From Xanthomonas hyacinthi (lineage in GTDB: Bacteria; Pseudomonadota; Gammaproteobacteria; Xanthomonadales; Xanthomonadaceae): 64,000 nucleotides of DNA. Both the position numbers and the translations under genes were made by a program. This document shows positions 48,770 through 60,338 of this stretch, in pieces; position 1 is the first letter of the stretch; every line of letters begins with the position of its first letter. The stretch is taken from NCBI RefSeq assembly GCF_009769165.1, contig NZ_CP043476.1, positions 62,001 through 126,000 on the forward strand, in the 5' to 3' direction. The notes under the pieces are model-generated. The model was not told the DNA's origin. It saw only the letters and a list, made by a program, of their open reading frames with translations, and ran no database searches.

Positions 48770-49081
48770 TTACGGCTTGGCCCCCGGCACATTCTTGCGG
48801 TATTCATTAGGAGAAAATACCCACATGCCGGAATAGCGCTGCAGGTTGCGCACGCGCATCCTGACCATCCAACGCAGTCCTAGCATCCTGAATATCATCT
48901 CGTCCCGCTTGGTCATCTGCTGCATGATGAAGATGATGATTGGAATGAGTAGCAGATACCAAAGATCTAAATACATTCCCATCAGCAAGCCGCCGCCTGC
49001 ACCGATAAAAAAGGGAATGTAGGGCACTCCCAAGAACATGGCGGGACGCGTGCAGCCGCGGAAAAGCACGTTCTTATGCAT
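48770..49081 (-). CDS. virB3: T4SS inner-membrane protein VirB3
   Basis: 103 residues. Two membrane segments (FLGVPYIPFFIGAGGGLLMG and LWYLLLIPIIIFIMQQM) follow the typical start with RGCTRPAMFLGVP; basic C-terminal part with RMLGLRWMVRMRVRN. It overlaps the virB2 stop by 8 bases. The 184-base gap to virB4 contains no other gene. Confidence 0.92.
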   Translation of the reverse strand: MHKNVLFRGCTRPAMFLGVPYIPFFIGAGGGLLMGMYLDLWYLLLIPIIIFIMQQMTKRDEMIFRMLGLRWMVRMRVRNLQRYSGMWVFSPNEYRKNVPGAKP

Positions 49082-49487
49082 AGTACTGAAGAGCGTTCTG
49101 AATCATGAGCGCACTAGTGGTGGTGGTCTTGATGCACGAAGTCTGACCGGTGTCGCCGATCAGCATGTTGGCCAGCTGCCCTGCCGCGCCGATCAACACG
49201 CCACCGATCAGGATCGGCGAAACCTCGGAGATGCGCTTATGCGCAAATGCGATCTGGTAACCGGCCACGACAACGGCGATGGTCACGACCGCGACCGAGC
49301 CCATGTTCAGGATATTGTTGACGTTGCTGAGGAAGCCGCAGACCTTCTTGTCGGCACCGGCGTAGCCGCCATCTGTTGCCATGGCGATATTGGCAGCCAA
49401 CAGCGCCGTCACGAACAGGACGGATTTCAGCGCAGCCATGCCTGCAACCTTCGCGCCGACAGTCATTTCAATTTTCTTGGACTTCAT
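49074..49487 (-). CDS. virB2: T4SS major pilin VirB2
   Basis: 137 residues from ATG 49487. A long signal sequence ends near AANIAMA. The mature pilin has two hydrophobic helices (VAVVTIAVVVAGYQIAFAH and ILIGGVLIGAAGQLANMLIG) joined by the basic turn KRISEVS, as in other VirB2 proteins. GGAGATACATC precedes the start. Confidence 0.92.
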   Translation of the reverse strand: MKSKKIEMTVGAKVAGMAALKSVLFVTALLAANIAMATDGGYAGADKKVCGFLSNVNNILNMGSVAVVTIAVVVAGYQIAFAHKRISEVSPILIGGVLIGAAGQLANMLIGDTGQTSCIKTTTTSALMIQNALQYYA

Positions 49488-49557
49488 GATGTATCTCCTG
49501 ATTTGGAACAGAGGGGTAATCAAAACGCCATTTGCATGGCAGTGCTACTTCAACTGG

Positions 49558-50448
49558 CTAGAACACAAAAGCCCCGTCGCCAGGGGGTGGCGGCGGCACG
49601 TTCGAGCCAGGAACGGCCGTCCCTGCGATGGACTGGGGATTGATCGCAGGAGCGTGCGAAGCTGGATCGGCTCCGTCGCCGACAGGCACCGCCACTCCTT
49701 TGCCGGCGCCTGTCGGTCGTATTACATAGAGATCCGGATGATTGGCCGCGGCCACCCGCGCTGGCGCAGCAACACTGTCGCCAACTGCAGCGGGCTGCGC
49801 CTGCACTGCCGGAACGGCCGCCGCCTGGTAGAGCACGGACGGCTGCGGCTGCGCGGCAAGCCCGTTCGCCAGCTGATTGGCGGCCTCGATGCGCCGCGCC
49901 ACCACCGAATCGAGTTCGCGCACCACCGCCGCTTTCGCGGTCTCGCCAGCAGTGCGGCGTACCCCGGATGAAACCAGCGGAATCGCTCCTGCAGGAATGT
50001 CGGCCTGCACCCGGCTCTGGTTGATGGACGCATAGACCTTCTGCACATAGCCATGCTTGTAGCCGGTCTCGAAATTGCCCGAGTAGTAGCAGCTGAAGGA
50101 TTTCCCCCAATTGCCACCCGAACGGCTATAGCACTCTGCGAGGATCCTGGAGGCAGCCTGCAGGTTCGGGCAGGTCTTGAAAGCCTTCTCGTAGGAGTCG
50201 AGCCCGTACTTCACCAGGTTGTAGCGGTTGACCTGGCCCAGGCCCAGCGAGAAGTTGTAGCCTTTTTCTTCGAGCATGCGCGCCGTGGCGACGGCTTCGG
50301 AAATGTTCTGCGGTTGCCGCACCAGGCGGCCACCGACCACGCCGATCGCAAAGGGATTGTGCGACGACTCGACGCGCACGACGTGCTGCATCACTTCAGC
50401 CGAAACCGCCATTTCTGGGCAACTCAGTAGTTCCATGCCTGGCAACAT
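49558..50448 (-). CDS. virB1: T4SS lytic transglycosylase VirB1
   Basis: 296 residues. The first 165 form a lysozyme-like domain: the catalytic Glu in VVRVESSHNPFAIGVVGG, the GLGQVNRYNL motif and CYNSGNFE-like SCYYSGNFETGY. The rest is Ala/Pro-rich and probably disordered, ending PPPPPGDGAFVF. It locally opens the wall for channel assembly. No clear cleavable signal peptide is seen at this start (MLPGMELLSCPEMAVSAE). Confidence 0.92.
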   Translation of the reverse strand: MLPGMELLSCPEMAVSAEVMQHVVRVESSHNPFAIGVVGGRLVRQPQNISEAVATARMLEEKGYNFSLGLGQVNRYNLVKYGLDSYEKAFKTCPNLQAASRILAECYSRSGGNWGKSFSCYYSGNFETGYKHGYVQKVYASINQSRVQADIPAGAIPLVSSGVRRTAGETAKAAVVRELDSVVARRIEAANQLANGLAAQPQPSVLYQAAAVPAVQAQPAAVGDSVAAPARVAAANHPDLYVIRPTGAGKGVAVPVGDGADPASHAPAINPQSIAGTAVPGSNVPPPPPGDGAFVF

Positions 50449-50582
50449 GCCGTCATTACTCCTGTGTCCATCGACCCGGCCGGCTGATACCGGGCGAGTC
50501 GCAGATGACGCAAATCAATCGTGTCTGAAGGGAAAATCAAAGTCAATCCGATGAAGTATGGAGAGCACTTCGATGAACATAT

Positions 50583-51626
50583 TCACTTACCCCCATGAAG
50601 CGTTCGCTCCGGATCGAAATCGATGCCGGTGATATAGCGACGGCCGGCATGCGATTTGATATGCACCACGATGTCGATGGTCATCATCAACAAGCGCTTG
50701 ATGACCGAGAACTCAAGCCCCGACCCTTCGGACGAAGCCTTCACCATCAATGCCAGCTGATCCCAGGTCTGGCCGATGCTGCCCGCGTGGCAGCTGGTGA
50801 TGGAACCAGGGTGGCCCGAGGCACAATTTCGGATGAAATAAAACGATTCGTCGCCGCGCAACTCCGCCAGGATGATGCGATCGGGCTTCATGCGCAGGCA
50901 AGCCTCCATGCAGCTCTTGGCCGTCACGGTGCTCGTGCTTTGTCCGCCTTTCGAATAGAGCAAATGCACGGAATTGGGTTGGCTGATGAAAAGCTCGCGG
51001 GCGTCCTCGATGGTGACCAGGCGTTCTTCGTTGGGAATATGGTTCACCAACGACTTCATGAAGGTGGTCTTGCCGCTGCCGGTGGCCCCGGCGACGACGA
51101 CGTTCTTCTTGAACAGCACCGCTTTCTTGAAGAACTCGGCGTAGTTCCGCTCGCGCCGCAGTTCAAGCAGTTCGCGATCCTGCTCGCTGACGCCTGCTTG
51201 CTGCTCGAGGATCTCCTCGAAGAATCCGTCTTCCTTGTACTGCTCCAGCGTCTTGGTGTGCTTGGACGGCAAGCGGATCGTGATCGACACCTTGCCCGCA
51301 TCGCAAGCAGGCGGAATCACGAACTGCGCGCGCTGCCCGGTGGGGAAGGTCAGCGACACCACCGGATCGGTATCGGTGATGCGCTGACCGGTGTTGCTTT
51401 CGTTGACCACCGCGGTGCAGAACTGGCGGGCGCGGTCGAACGTCAGCGACGGAATATCCAGCTTCTGCCAGCCGTGCAGCGTCTCCAGGTACAGCTCACC
51501 GGGACGATTGATGCAGATTTCCGTCACGTCCGGCGAATTCAGATAATCCAGAATGCCCAGCACCGAATACTGGTAATCCAGGAAATCCGTGGAAATCTGC
51601 GCGGTCGGAGAGTCGTCGAGGGTCAC
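50583..51626 (-). CDS. virB11: T4SS hexameric ATPase VirB11
   Basis: 347 residues. The Walker A GATGSGKTTFMKSLVNHIP lies near residue 180, followed by the Asp box TIEDARELF, the Walker-B-like LRMKPDRIILAELRGDESFY and the His box SGHPGSITSCHAGS. It is a cytosolic traffic ATPase. A 134-base gap separates it from virB1. Confidence 0.95.
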   Translation of the reverse strand: MTLDDSPTAQISTDFLDYQYSVLGILDYLNSPDVTEICINRPGELYLETLHGWQKLDIPSLTFDRARQFCTAVVNESNTGQRITDTDPVVSLTFPTGQRAQFVIPPACDAGKVSITIRLPSKHTKTLEQYKEDGFFEEILEQQAGVSEQDRELLELRRERNYAEFFKKAVLFKKNVVVAGATGSGKTTFMKSLVNHIPNEERLVTIEDARELFISQPNSVHLLYSKGGQSTSTVTAKSCMEACLRMKPDRIILAELRGDESFYFIRNCASGHPGSITSCHAGSIGQTWDQLALMVKASSEGSGLEFSVIKRLLMMTIDIVVHIKSHAGRRYITGIDFDPERTLHGGK

Positions 51627-51644
51627 GATGCTGTCTCTACGCGA

Positions 51645-52817
51645 TCAACGCGGCAACACGGCGGTGAAATCGACATCTTTGGCCACATACACGTTGACCA
51701 CGGTGCCTTGGTTGATGGTCACGGTGGCGGGACGACGGCGGTCCAGCGCCTGGTCCGCCAATCGCTGAACCGACTGCGCCGTATTGCTTTCGAACGGCTG
51801 CTCGGTCACCACGCCAGAGTTGAGGCCGACCGTGGTCGTCGAAGGACCATTCTTGGCGGCGGCCCATTTGAACGCATCGCTGAGCATGCTGATCATCAAC
51901 GCGGAGGAGATCCGGCTCGCCCAATGGGCACTGTACTGACCCGGGTGGCCTGCGCTGCCCAGGTTGTCGATGCCCGGACCCATCAGCGTCACATCGATAC
52001 CGGTCGGCGTGGTGATGCGGTCCCACACGACCTGCATCCGCGGGCCGGTTGGCTCCATCGCACCGTACTGACCGAGAATCTTGGATCCCTTCGGCAACAG
52101 CAAGCGTCGGCCGTTGATCGAATAGACGGGCTCGGTGATGATGCATGAAGTGAAGCCCGGGAAATCGGTAATGATCCGCGTCTCCAGCACGCAACGGATA
52201 TAGGTACCGCGTACCAGCAAGCCGTCCGGATTGGCGATGGGCTTGGCCGAGGTCTGCTGCTCCTCCTGCTGCGCTGGACTGCCTGGCTGCAACCCCGGCA
52301 ATCCCTGCTGTCCGCCGCCAGCCTGATCCTGCATCCCGGCCATGCGCCGCTCCAGCAGCGAGGGACCGCGCTCCTGCCGCAAAGACTGGGAGTCCGAAAC
52401 GCCGTTGTCGGTCGGCATCGGCGGTAACGGCGGCAGGCTCGGCTGTTCCGCCAGCTGCACCGGCTCCGCCGGCTGCGGCGGTGGAGGCGCAGTGGTTTGT
52501 GGCAATGCGGGCGCCACGACCGCTTCCTGTCGTGGCTTCGGCTTCGGTTCGCTGGAATCCCTGCTCCCCACCACCCAGAAGATGACCAGGATCAGCAGCA
52601 AGGCGATGCCGCCGAGGAAGATCAACGCCTTCCGATTGAGCTTCTGCACATCACTGGAACGCAGCACCGGCTCGTTGGCATCCAGATCCGGCTCCCCGGC
52701 CTGGTGCTGGCGGGCGAAGTACGGGTTTTCCTTGCCCGCGTCGCCTGCTTGCGCAGAATGCGGCTGCCCCTGATCGTGGCCGTTATTTTCGTCAGACGGA
52801 GGTATGTTCGAGTTCAC
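51645..52817 (-). CDS. virB10: T4SS core-complex protein VirB10
   Basis: 390 residues. A cytosolic N-terminus is followed by one membrane helix (ALIFLGGIALLLILVIFWVV) and a Pro/Gln-rich periplasmic linker. The TrbI/VirB10 domain has LLVRGTYIRCVLETRIITDF, RRLLLPKGSKILGQYG and VWDRITTPTGIDV. It spans both membranes. It overlaps virB9 by 4 bases. Confidence 0.95.
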   Translation of the reverse strand: MNSNIPPSDENNGHDQGQPHSAQAGDAGKENPYFARQHQAGEPDLDANEPVLRSSDVQKLNRKALIFLGGIALLLILVIFWVVGSRDSSEPKPKPRQEAVVAPALPQTTAPPPPQPAEPVQLAEQPSLPPLPPMPTDNGVSDSQSLRQERGPSLLERRMAGMQDQAGGGQQGLPGLQPGSPAQQEEQQTSAKPIANPDGLLVRGTYIRCVLETRIITDFPGFTSCIITEPVYSINGRRLLLPKGSKILGQYGAMEPTGPRMQVVWDRITTPTGIDVTLMGPGIDNLGSAGHPGQYSAHWASRISSALMISMLSDAFKWAAAKNGPSTTTVGLNSGVVTEQPFESNTAQSVQRLADQALDRRRPATVTINQGTVVNVYVAKDVDFTAVLPR

Positions 52818-53575
52818 TTTTGCTTATTCCTACGCAAGCCGACAACATTCTTGCCGTGGCGGACAACCAGGAAAGGATAGGTCCCGTGGACAATCAGGGT
52901 ATTGCCCTCGACTGTGGTATTGACCAGAAAATCCTCGTCATTTTCCTTCTCGCGACCGAACACGGCCGGGAAATTGCCCGTTGGAAAGCGCGTCAGGTCC
53001 ATTTTGATGTAAGTGAACTTGCCATCGTCGTAAACGCTGCTCGGCACGATCCAGGTCTGCTTGGAGCGCGTCGAATAGTCATAGTCGAAATAATAGTGGC
53101 GATCCTTGGACAGGCGGGTATCGAGTTGCGACTCGTCCTTCACCGCATCGCTGGCTGCAGCGAAGCTGGTGTCCTTCGGGTAGGTGAACGTCACCTTGTA
53201 CTGCACACCCGCCTGCTTGGCCTGTTCCAGCCGTTGCCAGTCGGTGGCGACCACCTTCAATTCCAGGATATAGGAATGGGTGGCCGTGCGAATCATCATG
53301 TTGGTGTCGACGTCGACGTTCTTCGGCTTCAGGTAGAAGACGTTCTCGCGCCGGCTCAGTTCCCAGCCACTGGTGAAACCGGTGCTGTAATCGAGGATCT
53401 TCTCGTTCGGACTGAGTTCGACCTGCGTGGTGATCCCCAGCCCGGTCCGCACCTGGTAGACCTTGTCGGGCTCGTACTCGTACTGCTGGACCACCTGCGC
53501 CGACGCCAATGGCGTAACCAAGGCCAATGCCAGCGTCGCGACATGCGCCGAACCGGTTTTCGTCATGAAACTCAT
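52814..53575 (-). CDS. virB9: T4SS core-complex protein VirB9
   Basis: 253 residues with a signal peptide cleaved after LASA. VYQVRTGLGITTQVELSPNE and the C-terminal segment around TRFPTGNFPAVFGRE match the VirB9/CagX family. It forms the outer-membrane layer with VirB7 and VirB10. It overlaps virB8 and virB10 by 4 bases each. Confidence 0.95.
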   Translation of the reverse strand: MSFMTKTGSAHVATLALALVTPLASAQVVQQYEYEPDKVYQVRTGLGITTQVELSPNEKILDYSTGFTSGWELSRRENVFYLKPKNVDVDTNMMIRTATHSYILELKVVATDWQRLEQAKQAGVQYKVTFTYPKDTSFAAASDAVKDESQLDTRLSKDRHYYFDYDYSTRSKQTWIVPSSVYDDGKFTYIKMDLTRFPTGNFPAVFGREKENDEDFLVNTTVEGNTLIVHGTYPFLVVRHGKNVVGLRRNKQK

Positions 53576-54543
53576 CGAACGTTCGCTCCATTGCCATTGT
53601 TCTGAGGGGCAGCGTTTGGCGCGGGGGGTGCGGTGGCAGGCTGCATCCCCGGGTACACAGGTGCATTGACCGGAGCCGCCGCAGGTACCTGCTGGACTGG
53701 CATTGCCCCATTCGCCCCAGGCGCTATCGGCTGCGCTGCCGGCAATTGTCCGGCGGCCGGCTGGCTGGACGCGGCAGCCGGCGCCTGGATGGCTTGAGGC
53801 GGCGGCGCAGGAATCGCAGCGTAATCATTGTCGACGCGATAATCGGTCACCTGGAAACCTAGCGGATTCTCTACGCGAAGATCTTCTTTCATCACCAGAT
53901 CACTGTTGTAACGAAAACCCATGATCGCGAATTTATTGTCCAGCAATGTCGTCTGCCCAGTCTTCTTGTCGTAGATACTGCGCTGAAAGCGGACGTTCGC
54001 CCCGGTATAAGGCTGGGCGCCACCACCAAGCAAGGTAATACTCAATATATTCACGCGAATGGACCGGACCTTGCCATAGGTAAAGTAGGGCGCCGAAGGA
54101 TTGTTGGGCGCATGCAGTGCCCTGTACTCGTTGCCCACGGCCGAGTCCGACGACGCCATCGAGAACACCGTGTTCCAGTCGTTGAGGCCCATCATCTCGT
54201 AATCGTAGGACTCACGGGCAGTAATGAAACGGGCCACGTTGCTTCTGGCCAACGCCTCGCTCGCGGTGATGCTGCGTACATCGCCGGGATTGCGCAACAC
54301 CGATACCGTCGATGTCCCGGTGTAGGCGTCGGCCATCACGATGTATGGAACTTTCTCCTTCAGCGGCAGCATGTAGTAATAGCCGCCGCCCAGCAGCAGG
54401 CACATGACGATCGCGCCGAACGCGACCCACCACGCACGGCGCTCGCTGCGCCGCGCCAGATCAGCGATGCTGATTTCGTAGTTGACAGCCTTTGCAACCG
54501 CTTTGTTGACGCTTTCGCTCTCAACTGGTTTTTTACCGAACAT
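53572..54543 (-). CDS. virB8: T4SS inner-membrane assembly protein VirB8
   Basis: 323 residues. One membrane helix (AWWVAFGAIVMCLLLGGGYY) follows a short cytosolic segment; the periplasmic NTF2-like domain has ARESYDYEMMGLNDWNTVFS and GFRYNSDLVMKEDLRVENPL. Beyond residue 240 it has an unusually long Ala/Pro/Gln-rich tail. Overlaps virB9 by 4 bases. Confidence 0.94.
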   Translation of the reverse strand: MFGKKPVESESVNKAVAKAVNYEISIADLARRSERRAWWVAFGAIVMCLLLGGGYYYMLPLKEKVPYIVMADAYTGTSTVSVLRNPGDVRSITASEALARSNVARFITARESYDYEMMGLNDWNTVFSMASSDSAVGNEYRALHAPNNPSAPYFTYGKVRSIRVNILSITLLGGGAQPYTGANVRFQRSIYDKKTGQTTLLDNKFAIMGFRYNSDLVMKEDLRVENPLGFQVTDYRVDNDYAAIPAPPPQAIQAPAAASSQPAAGQLPAAQPIAPGANGAMPVQQVPAAAPVNAPVYPGMQPATAPPAPNAAPQNNGNGANVR

Positions 54544-54606
54544 CAGACTTCACCAGGTTACGTGATGTGGCTGCGGAGGCACACGGATGACCCTCCGAAA
54601 GTAAAG

Positions 54607-55035
54607 TCACTTCGCGCTGCCATTACCGGCCGGCGACGCGCCCCCGCTCAGCGAAGAAGACGGCTGCACGAGAATGCGGTTGCCTGCGGCGGAGACGGCG
54701 ACCCCCTCCTGCGCATAGACCACGCTGAGTTCGGCGACGGCCTGCTGGATGCTCGTGGTGTTGATCTTGGCCACCGGCGCGTAGAGCGTGTAGTCGGACT
54801 GGATGCTGTAGCTCAGCTGCATGTTCGCGTCCTTGGCCCAGCGCTCGAGCATCGTCTTCAAGGTGCCGTCCATCGGCGCGGCCTGGTAGACGTACGAGGA
54901 GTACAGCGGAATCTCCATCGTCGACTCGGAGAACCGGTTGACCGGCTTCCACCTGCCGCGGAAGTCGGGCGCCGGCCTGGTGGCGCAGGCGCTCAGCAGC
55001 GCAACGGCGCTCAGAGTGGCGATCAGCCGAAACAT
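54607..55035 (-). CDS. virB7: T4SS outer-membrane lipoprotein VirB7 with N0-type C-terminal domain
   Basis: 142 residues. MFRLIATLSAVALLSAC is the lipoprotein signal with lipobox LSAC. The protein is far longer than the 40-50-residue VirB7 of classical systems: residues about 50-130 (GTLKTMLERWAKDANMQLSY, TTSIQQAVAELSVVYAQEGV) form an N0-like domain, as known for Xanthomonas VirB7. This is a hallmark of the X-T4SS. Confidence 0.92.
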   Translation of the reverse strand: MFRLIATLSAVALLSACATRPAPDFRGRWKPVNRFSESTMEIPLYSSYVYQAAPMDGTLKTMLERWAKDANMQLSYSIQSDYTLYAPVAKINTTSIQQAVAELSVVYAQEGVAVSAAGNRILVQPSSSLSGGASPAGNGSAK

Positions 55036-55075
55036 ATGCGTTCTTTTCACGCGAGCCTCTAAATTGCGGAAACAT

Positions 55076-55291
55076 TTATTGATGGACGGCCGGCACGCGG
55101 CCGACGGCCTGAGGACTGCAGGTTTCGATACGGAAAGGCGAGTCGCGCTGCGCAGCGGCCGCCAGCAGCTGAAGGACGAAGTCCTCGGCGCTGCGAAAGC
55201 CAGGCGCAGGCGTCCGCCCCCGCAGACGAACAACGTCCAGGGACAGGCCTTCAGCGCCGAGAAAAACGGAATTTGACAGAAAACTTTCCAT
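55076..55291 (-). CDS. Possible small protein between virD4 and virB7
   Basis: 71 residues from ATG 55291 with GAGGG 4 bases upstream. MESFLSNSVFLGAEGLSLDV and AEDFVLQLLAAAAQRDSPF read like a real, soluble helical protein rather than a shadow frame, and nothing competes on this strand. No family was recognised. The rest of the 425-base gap 55036-55460 shows no other gene and probably holds the virB7 promoter. Confidence 0.45.
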   Translation of the reverse strand: MESFLSNSVFLGAEGLSLDVVRLRGRTPAPGFRSAEDFVLQLLAAAAQRDSPFRIETCSPQAVGRVPAVHQ

Positions 55292-55460
55292 GTCACCCTC
55301 GCGTGTGTCCTGAGAACCCACGCCACTGTTCCTATTGCCAATTGCCCTGCACCAGCATCGCGAGAATGTGCCGCAGGGCCATGCTCACGTCAAGCATTTG
55401 GCGAAAAAGCGTTCAATCCAGCCAGATTGCCAGTAATTTTGCAAACTCCATCACGCAAGA

Positions 55461-57134
55461 TCACAACGCAAGCGTCGGAATATCGACCTTCGGCTTCAGC
55501 CTTGCGGTGAAGCGCCGGTCCTTGTAGTACTTGATCTTGTCGCACTTCACCGGATGCGGGATGCCCTCGTACAGGAACACCTCGTGATCGTTCCCCATCG
55601 CCTTCAGTTCCTGTGGCAGCATCAGCGCCCTCCTCTCTTCCGACACGCTGCGGGTCACGTCCTTGCCGCGTGTGACGTTCTGCTTGCGGAAGGTGGTGTA
55701 GCCGAGCATTTCCGAGTAGTCGTTGGCGTCCTGCTGCTCGCGCGGAGCGTAGAGGATCTGCAGTGCATGGTTGGTGATGATGGTCCGCGACACGTCCTTG
55801 CCATAGGTCGCATCCAACTGCGCCATGCTCTGGATGATCGGCAGCAGGCGGACATTGTAGCCAGCCATGTACGACACCGCCGAGGCGATGATATCGACCT
55901 TGCCGATCGCGGTGAACTCGTCCATCAGCAGCAGGCACTGGTACTTCAACGCCGGGTTGCTCTTGGGCAGCTCCTTGGTGTTGAGATTGATGATCTGGCT
56001 GAAGAACAGGTTGATGATCAGGCGGCTCTCGGCCAGCTTGTTGGGCTGGATGCCGATGTAGATGGTCATCTTCTTCTTGCGCAGGTCGGTCAGCAGGAAA
56101 TCGTTGTCGCTGGTGGCCGCATCGAGCACCGGATTGATCCAGGCGTTGAGCGGTTCCTTCAACGTGCCCAGGATCGAGGCGAAGGTCTCCTCGGCCTGCG
56201 ACAGCAGGTTGGAGAACGCCGACTTGGCGTTGCTGCTGAGGAAACGTCGTTCCGACAGCGACTTCAGGTACTTCTTCAGGTCGCTGCCGTCGCCCGAGGA
56301 CAGCCGGTAGATCGCCCCCAGCGTCGGGGTGCCCAGCCCGCCCGGGAAGCCGATGTTGCGCTCGTCGTCCCAGTTCTCGAACAGGTACAGCGCGAACGCC
56401 ATGAACGCGTTGCGCGCCTGGCTGACCCAGAATTTCTGGTCGTCCGATCCGTCCGGGTACAGCATCGCGGCGATGCTCATCAGGTCGGAGACGCGGAACG
56501 CCGGGTCGTCGGAGACGTAGCTGAGCGGATTCCAGCGATGCGTGCGCCGGTCTTCGGCGAACGGGTTGAACAGGAACACCTCCTGTCCCTGGCTGGCGCG
56601 CCAGCCGCTGGTGAGATCGAAGTTTTCCTGCTTGATGTCCAGGACCACCACCGATTCCTGGTACTCGAGCAGGTTCGGGATCACCACGCCGACACCCTTG
56701 CCCGAGCGGGTCGGCGCGGCCAGGATGACGAACTGCTGCCCGCTCAGGCGCACCAGCTTGCCGCGGAACTTACCGACCACGATGCCGTTGCCGCTCTGCT
56801 TGAACAGGCCATGCTTGGCCAGGTCGGCAGCACCGGCGAAACGGGCGTCGCCGTGCAAGGCCTGCTTGCGCGGCTTGAACATCAACACCAGCGTCAGCAG
56901 GCACAGCAACCCGGGCAAGCCGAAGCCCAGGTAGCCGGCCCACTTGATCTTGCCGACGTAGGGCGCGACCTGCGGCAAGCCGATGGCATGCACGTAGTCG
57001 TAATAGGTGCCCAGCCCGAACAGGCGCGTGTCCAGCTTCAGCAGCAGCAACACCATGTAGCCGGACAGGAAATAGCCGACAACGGCAGTGAGTGCGACGA
57101 CGACCACAGCCGCAACGATCTTACGATTCGACAA
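55461..57134 (-). CDS. virD4: T4SS coupling ATPase VirD4
   Basis: 557 residues from TTG 57134, chosen because AGGGAGGA is 7 bases upstream and the protein begins with a membrane region (IVAAVVVVALTAVVGYFLSG). Two to three N-terminal helices precede the Walker A APTRSGKGVGVVIPN near 143 and Walker B CLLLMDEFTAIG near 403. It recognises XVIPCD-bearing effectors and hands them to the channel. It is first in the locus, 425 bases before virB7. Confidence 0.94.
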   Translation of the reverse strand: MSNRKIVAAVVVVALTAVVGYFLSGYMVLLLLKLDTRLFGLGTYYDYVHAIGLPQVAPYVGKIKWAGYLGFGLPGLLCLLTLVLMFKPRKQALHGDARFAGAADLAKHGLFKQSGNGIVVGKFRGKLVRLSGQQFVILAAPTRSGKGVGVVIPNLLEYQESVVVLDIKQENFDLTSGWRASQGQEVFLFNPFAEDRRTHRWNPLSYVSDDPAFRVSDLMSIAAMLYPDGSDDQKFWVSQARNAFMAFALYLFENWDDERNIGFPGGLGTPTLGAIYRLSSGDGSDLKKYLKSLSERRFLSSNAKSAFSNLLSQAEETFASILGTLKEPLNAWINPVLDAATSDNDFLLTDLRKKKMTIYIGIQPNKLAESRLIINLFFSQIINLNTKELPKSNPALKYQCLLLMDEFTAIGKVDIIASAVSYMAGYNVRLLPIIQSMAQLDATYGKDVSRTIITNHALQILYAPREQQDANDYSEMLGYTTFRKQNVTRGKDVTRSVSEERRALMLPQELKAMGNDHEVFLYEGIPHPVKCDKIKYYKDRRFTARLKPKVDIPTLAL

Positions 57135-57168
57135 GCCCCAATCCTCCCTGATGCCCTTGGTGGCTATT

Positions 57169-57339
57169 CTAGCTTCGGCGCCGGGTGCTCGGCTTGCTCT
57201 TCGACGGCTTTTTTTCGACGCTGACGCCGCCGCCGTCCTGCTCGACCAGGGTGTCCATCCAGACCCGCGCCTCGTCCCAGGACAGGTCGTGCGAATCCAG
57301 GCACGCGCCGCCCTCGGTGGTGACGGTATAGCCCACCAC
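57169..57339 (-). pseudogene. Possible gene remnant upstream of virD4
   Basis: A frame without ATG reads VVGYTVTTEGGACLDSHD, LSWDEARVWMDTLVEQDG and ends in a Lys/Ser-rich tail and TAG. GTG 57339 could start it but has no ribosome-binding site. The sequence looks protein-like, so it may be the 3' end of a gene whose 5' part was lost, or a small gene with a weak start. No family recognised. Confidence 0.35.
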
Positions 57340-57361
57340 GTTGGCGGGGCTGTACTGCAGC

Positions 57362-57781
57362 TCAGCGCCCCTTGTTGGCGCTGTTGCGTGGTGGGCGGTC
57401 TAGGTCCGCTACAGGCCAGCCAATAGCCCATGCACCGAAACTATCGAGAGTCGCGAGTGGCGAGATAGGCCGCAACCGCATGGGCTCAAGCGTCGGAGCG
57501 TGAAAGATCACGAGGAACGCGATCGCAGGGAGGTAAAGCCGTGCAGCGAGTGCCAGCAGCGCGATTTTGATTACGGTCAGAACCAGGGCTGCATCGCAGC
57601 CTACCTTGACCGCAAAAGCCGCCAAGCCAGTCACCAAGGCTGTGACAAGCAGAACGGCACCAAACCACCGAAGTGCGCTCCACCCCTCCGGCCACAACCT
57701 CTCTATCAAGAGCGGCACGCCCTCAAGCTCAACCTGATGAGACTGCCTGGAGTCAGATCGTTGGTCGTTCTTGCCGCTCAT
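57362..57781 (-). CDS. Hypothetical inner-membrane protein
   Basis: 139 residues from ATG 57781; longer starts exist up to 57871. Two hydrophobic segments (GAVLLVTALVTGLAAFAV and TVIKIALLALAARLYLPAI) and hydrophilic ends. GC content is lower than the chromosome. It lies between tRNA-Val and the secretion locus. No family recognised and the start is uncertain. Confidence 0.5.
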   Translation of the reverse strand: MSGKNDQRSDSRQSHQVELEGVPLLIERLWPEGWSALRWFGAVLLVTALVTGLAAFAVKVGCDAALVLTVIKIALLALAARLYLPAIAFLVIFHAPTLEPMRLRPISPLATLDSFGAWAIGWPVADLDRPPRNSANKGR

Positions 57782-57975
57782 TGCCGTTATGGATAACAGC
57801 CGAGAGCGGGGAGCGTCAACCATAAAAAAACGCTCTGAACAATCGAGATACTTGGGCCGCATTTGGGCCATTGAACTCAGAAAACCACTCCCGACCTACC
57901 TGTTCACAGCCATTCAATGCTGCTTGTAGTTTTCAGAGAATTACTTGGCTTTCAATGAGTTCCACCTCATAGAGG

Positions 57976-58050
57976 TGGTGGGCGGTACAGGGTTCGAACC
58001 TGTGACCCCTACCATGTCAAGGTAGTGCTCTACCGCTGAGCTAACCGCCC
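57976..58050 (-). tRNA. tRNA-Val (anticodon GAC)
   Basis: Minus-strand cloverleaf: acceptor GGGCGGT with ACCGCCC, D-arm GCTC/GAGC, anticodon stem CTACC/GGTAG around TTGACAT (anticodon GAC), T-arm ACAGG-TTCGAAC-CCTGT, encoded CCA. It marks the edge between the secretion locus and uvrB. Confidence 0.95.
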
Positions 58051-58163
58051 ATCGCTGCTGCGGCCATACCGCTGCAGGGGCGCGAATCTTAGCCCACCTT
58101 GCGCTCAAGAACAATAGCCGCGGGCACGAGCCGCGAGCACCAAGTAAGTCCGCAGTCTCGCGC

Positions 58164-60185
<2,022 letters not shown>

Positions 60186-60338
60186 GGGATTCCTGGCGCG
60201 GGGCTGTCGGCCAGTATAGCGATCACCCTTACCCGCCTCAGAGTGAAATTCCGACGCGGGCGCACGGCGGCGTCCCATAACCATAAGACGCACGAACCGG
60301 AACACTGGCCCCAAGCTTCGCCAGCACAGGACACACCA

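Noticed and set aside
54607..55341. A 244-residue version of VirB7
   Set aside because: The extra N-terminus has no signal peptide and covers another candidate frame; the start at 55035 places the lipobox correctly.
57169..58050. Integrative island boundary at tRNA-Val
   Set aside because: No integrase and no direct repeat of the tRNA 3' end was found on the secretion-locus side; the adjacency alone is not enough.
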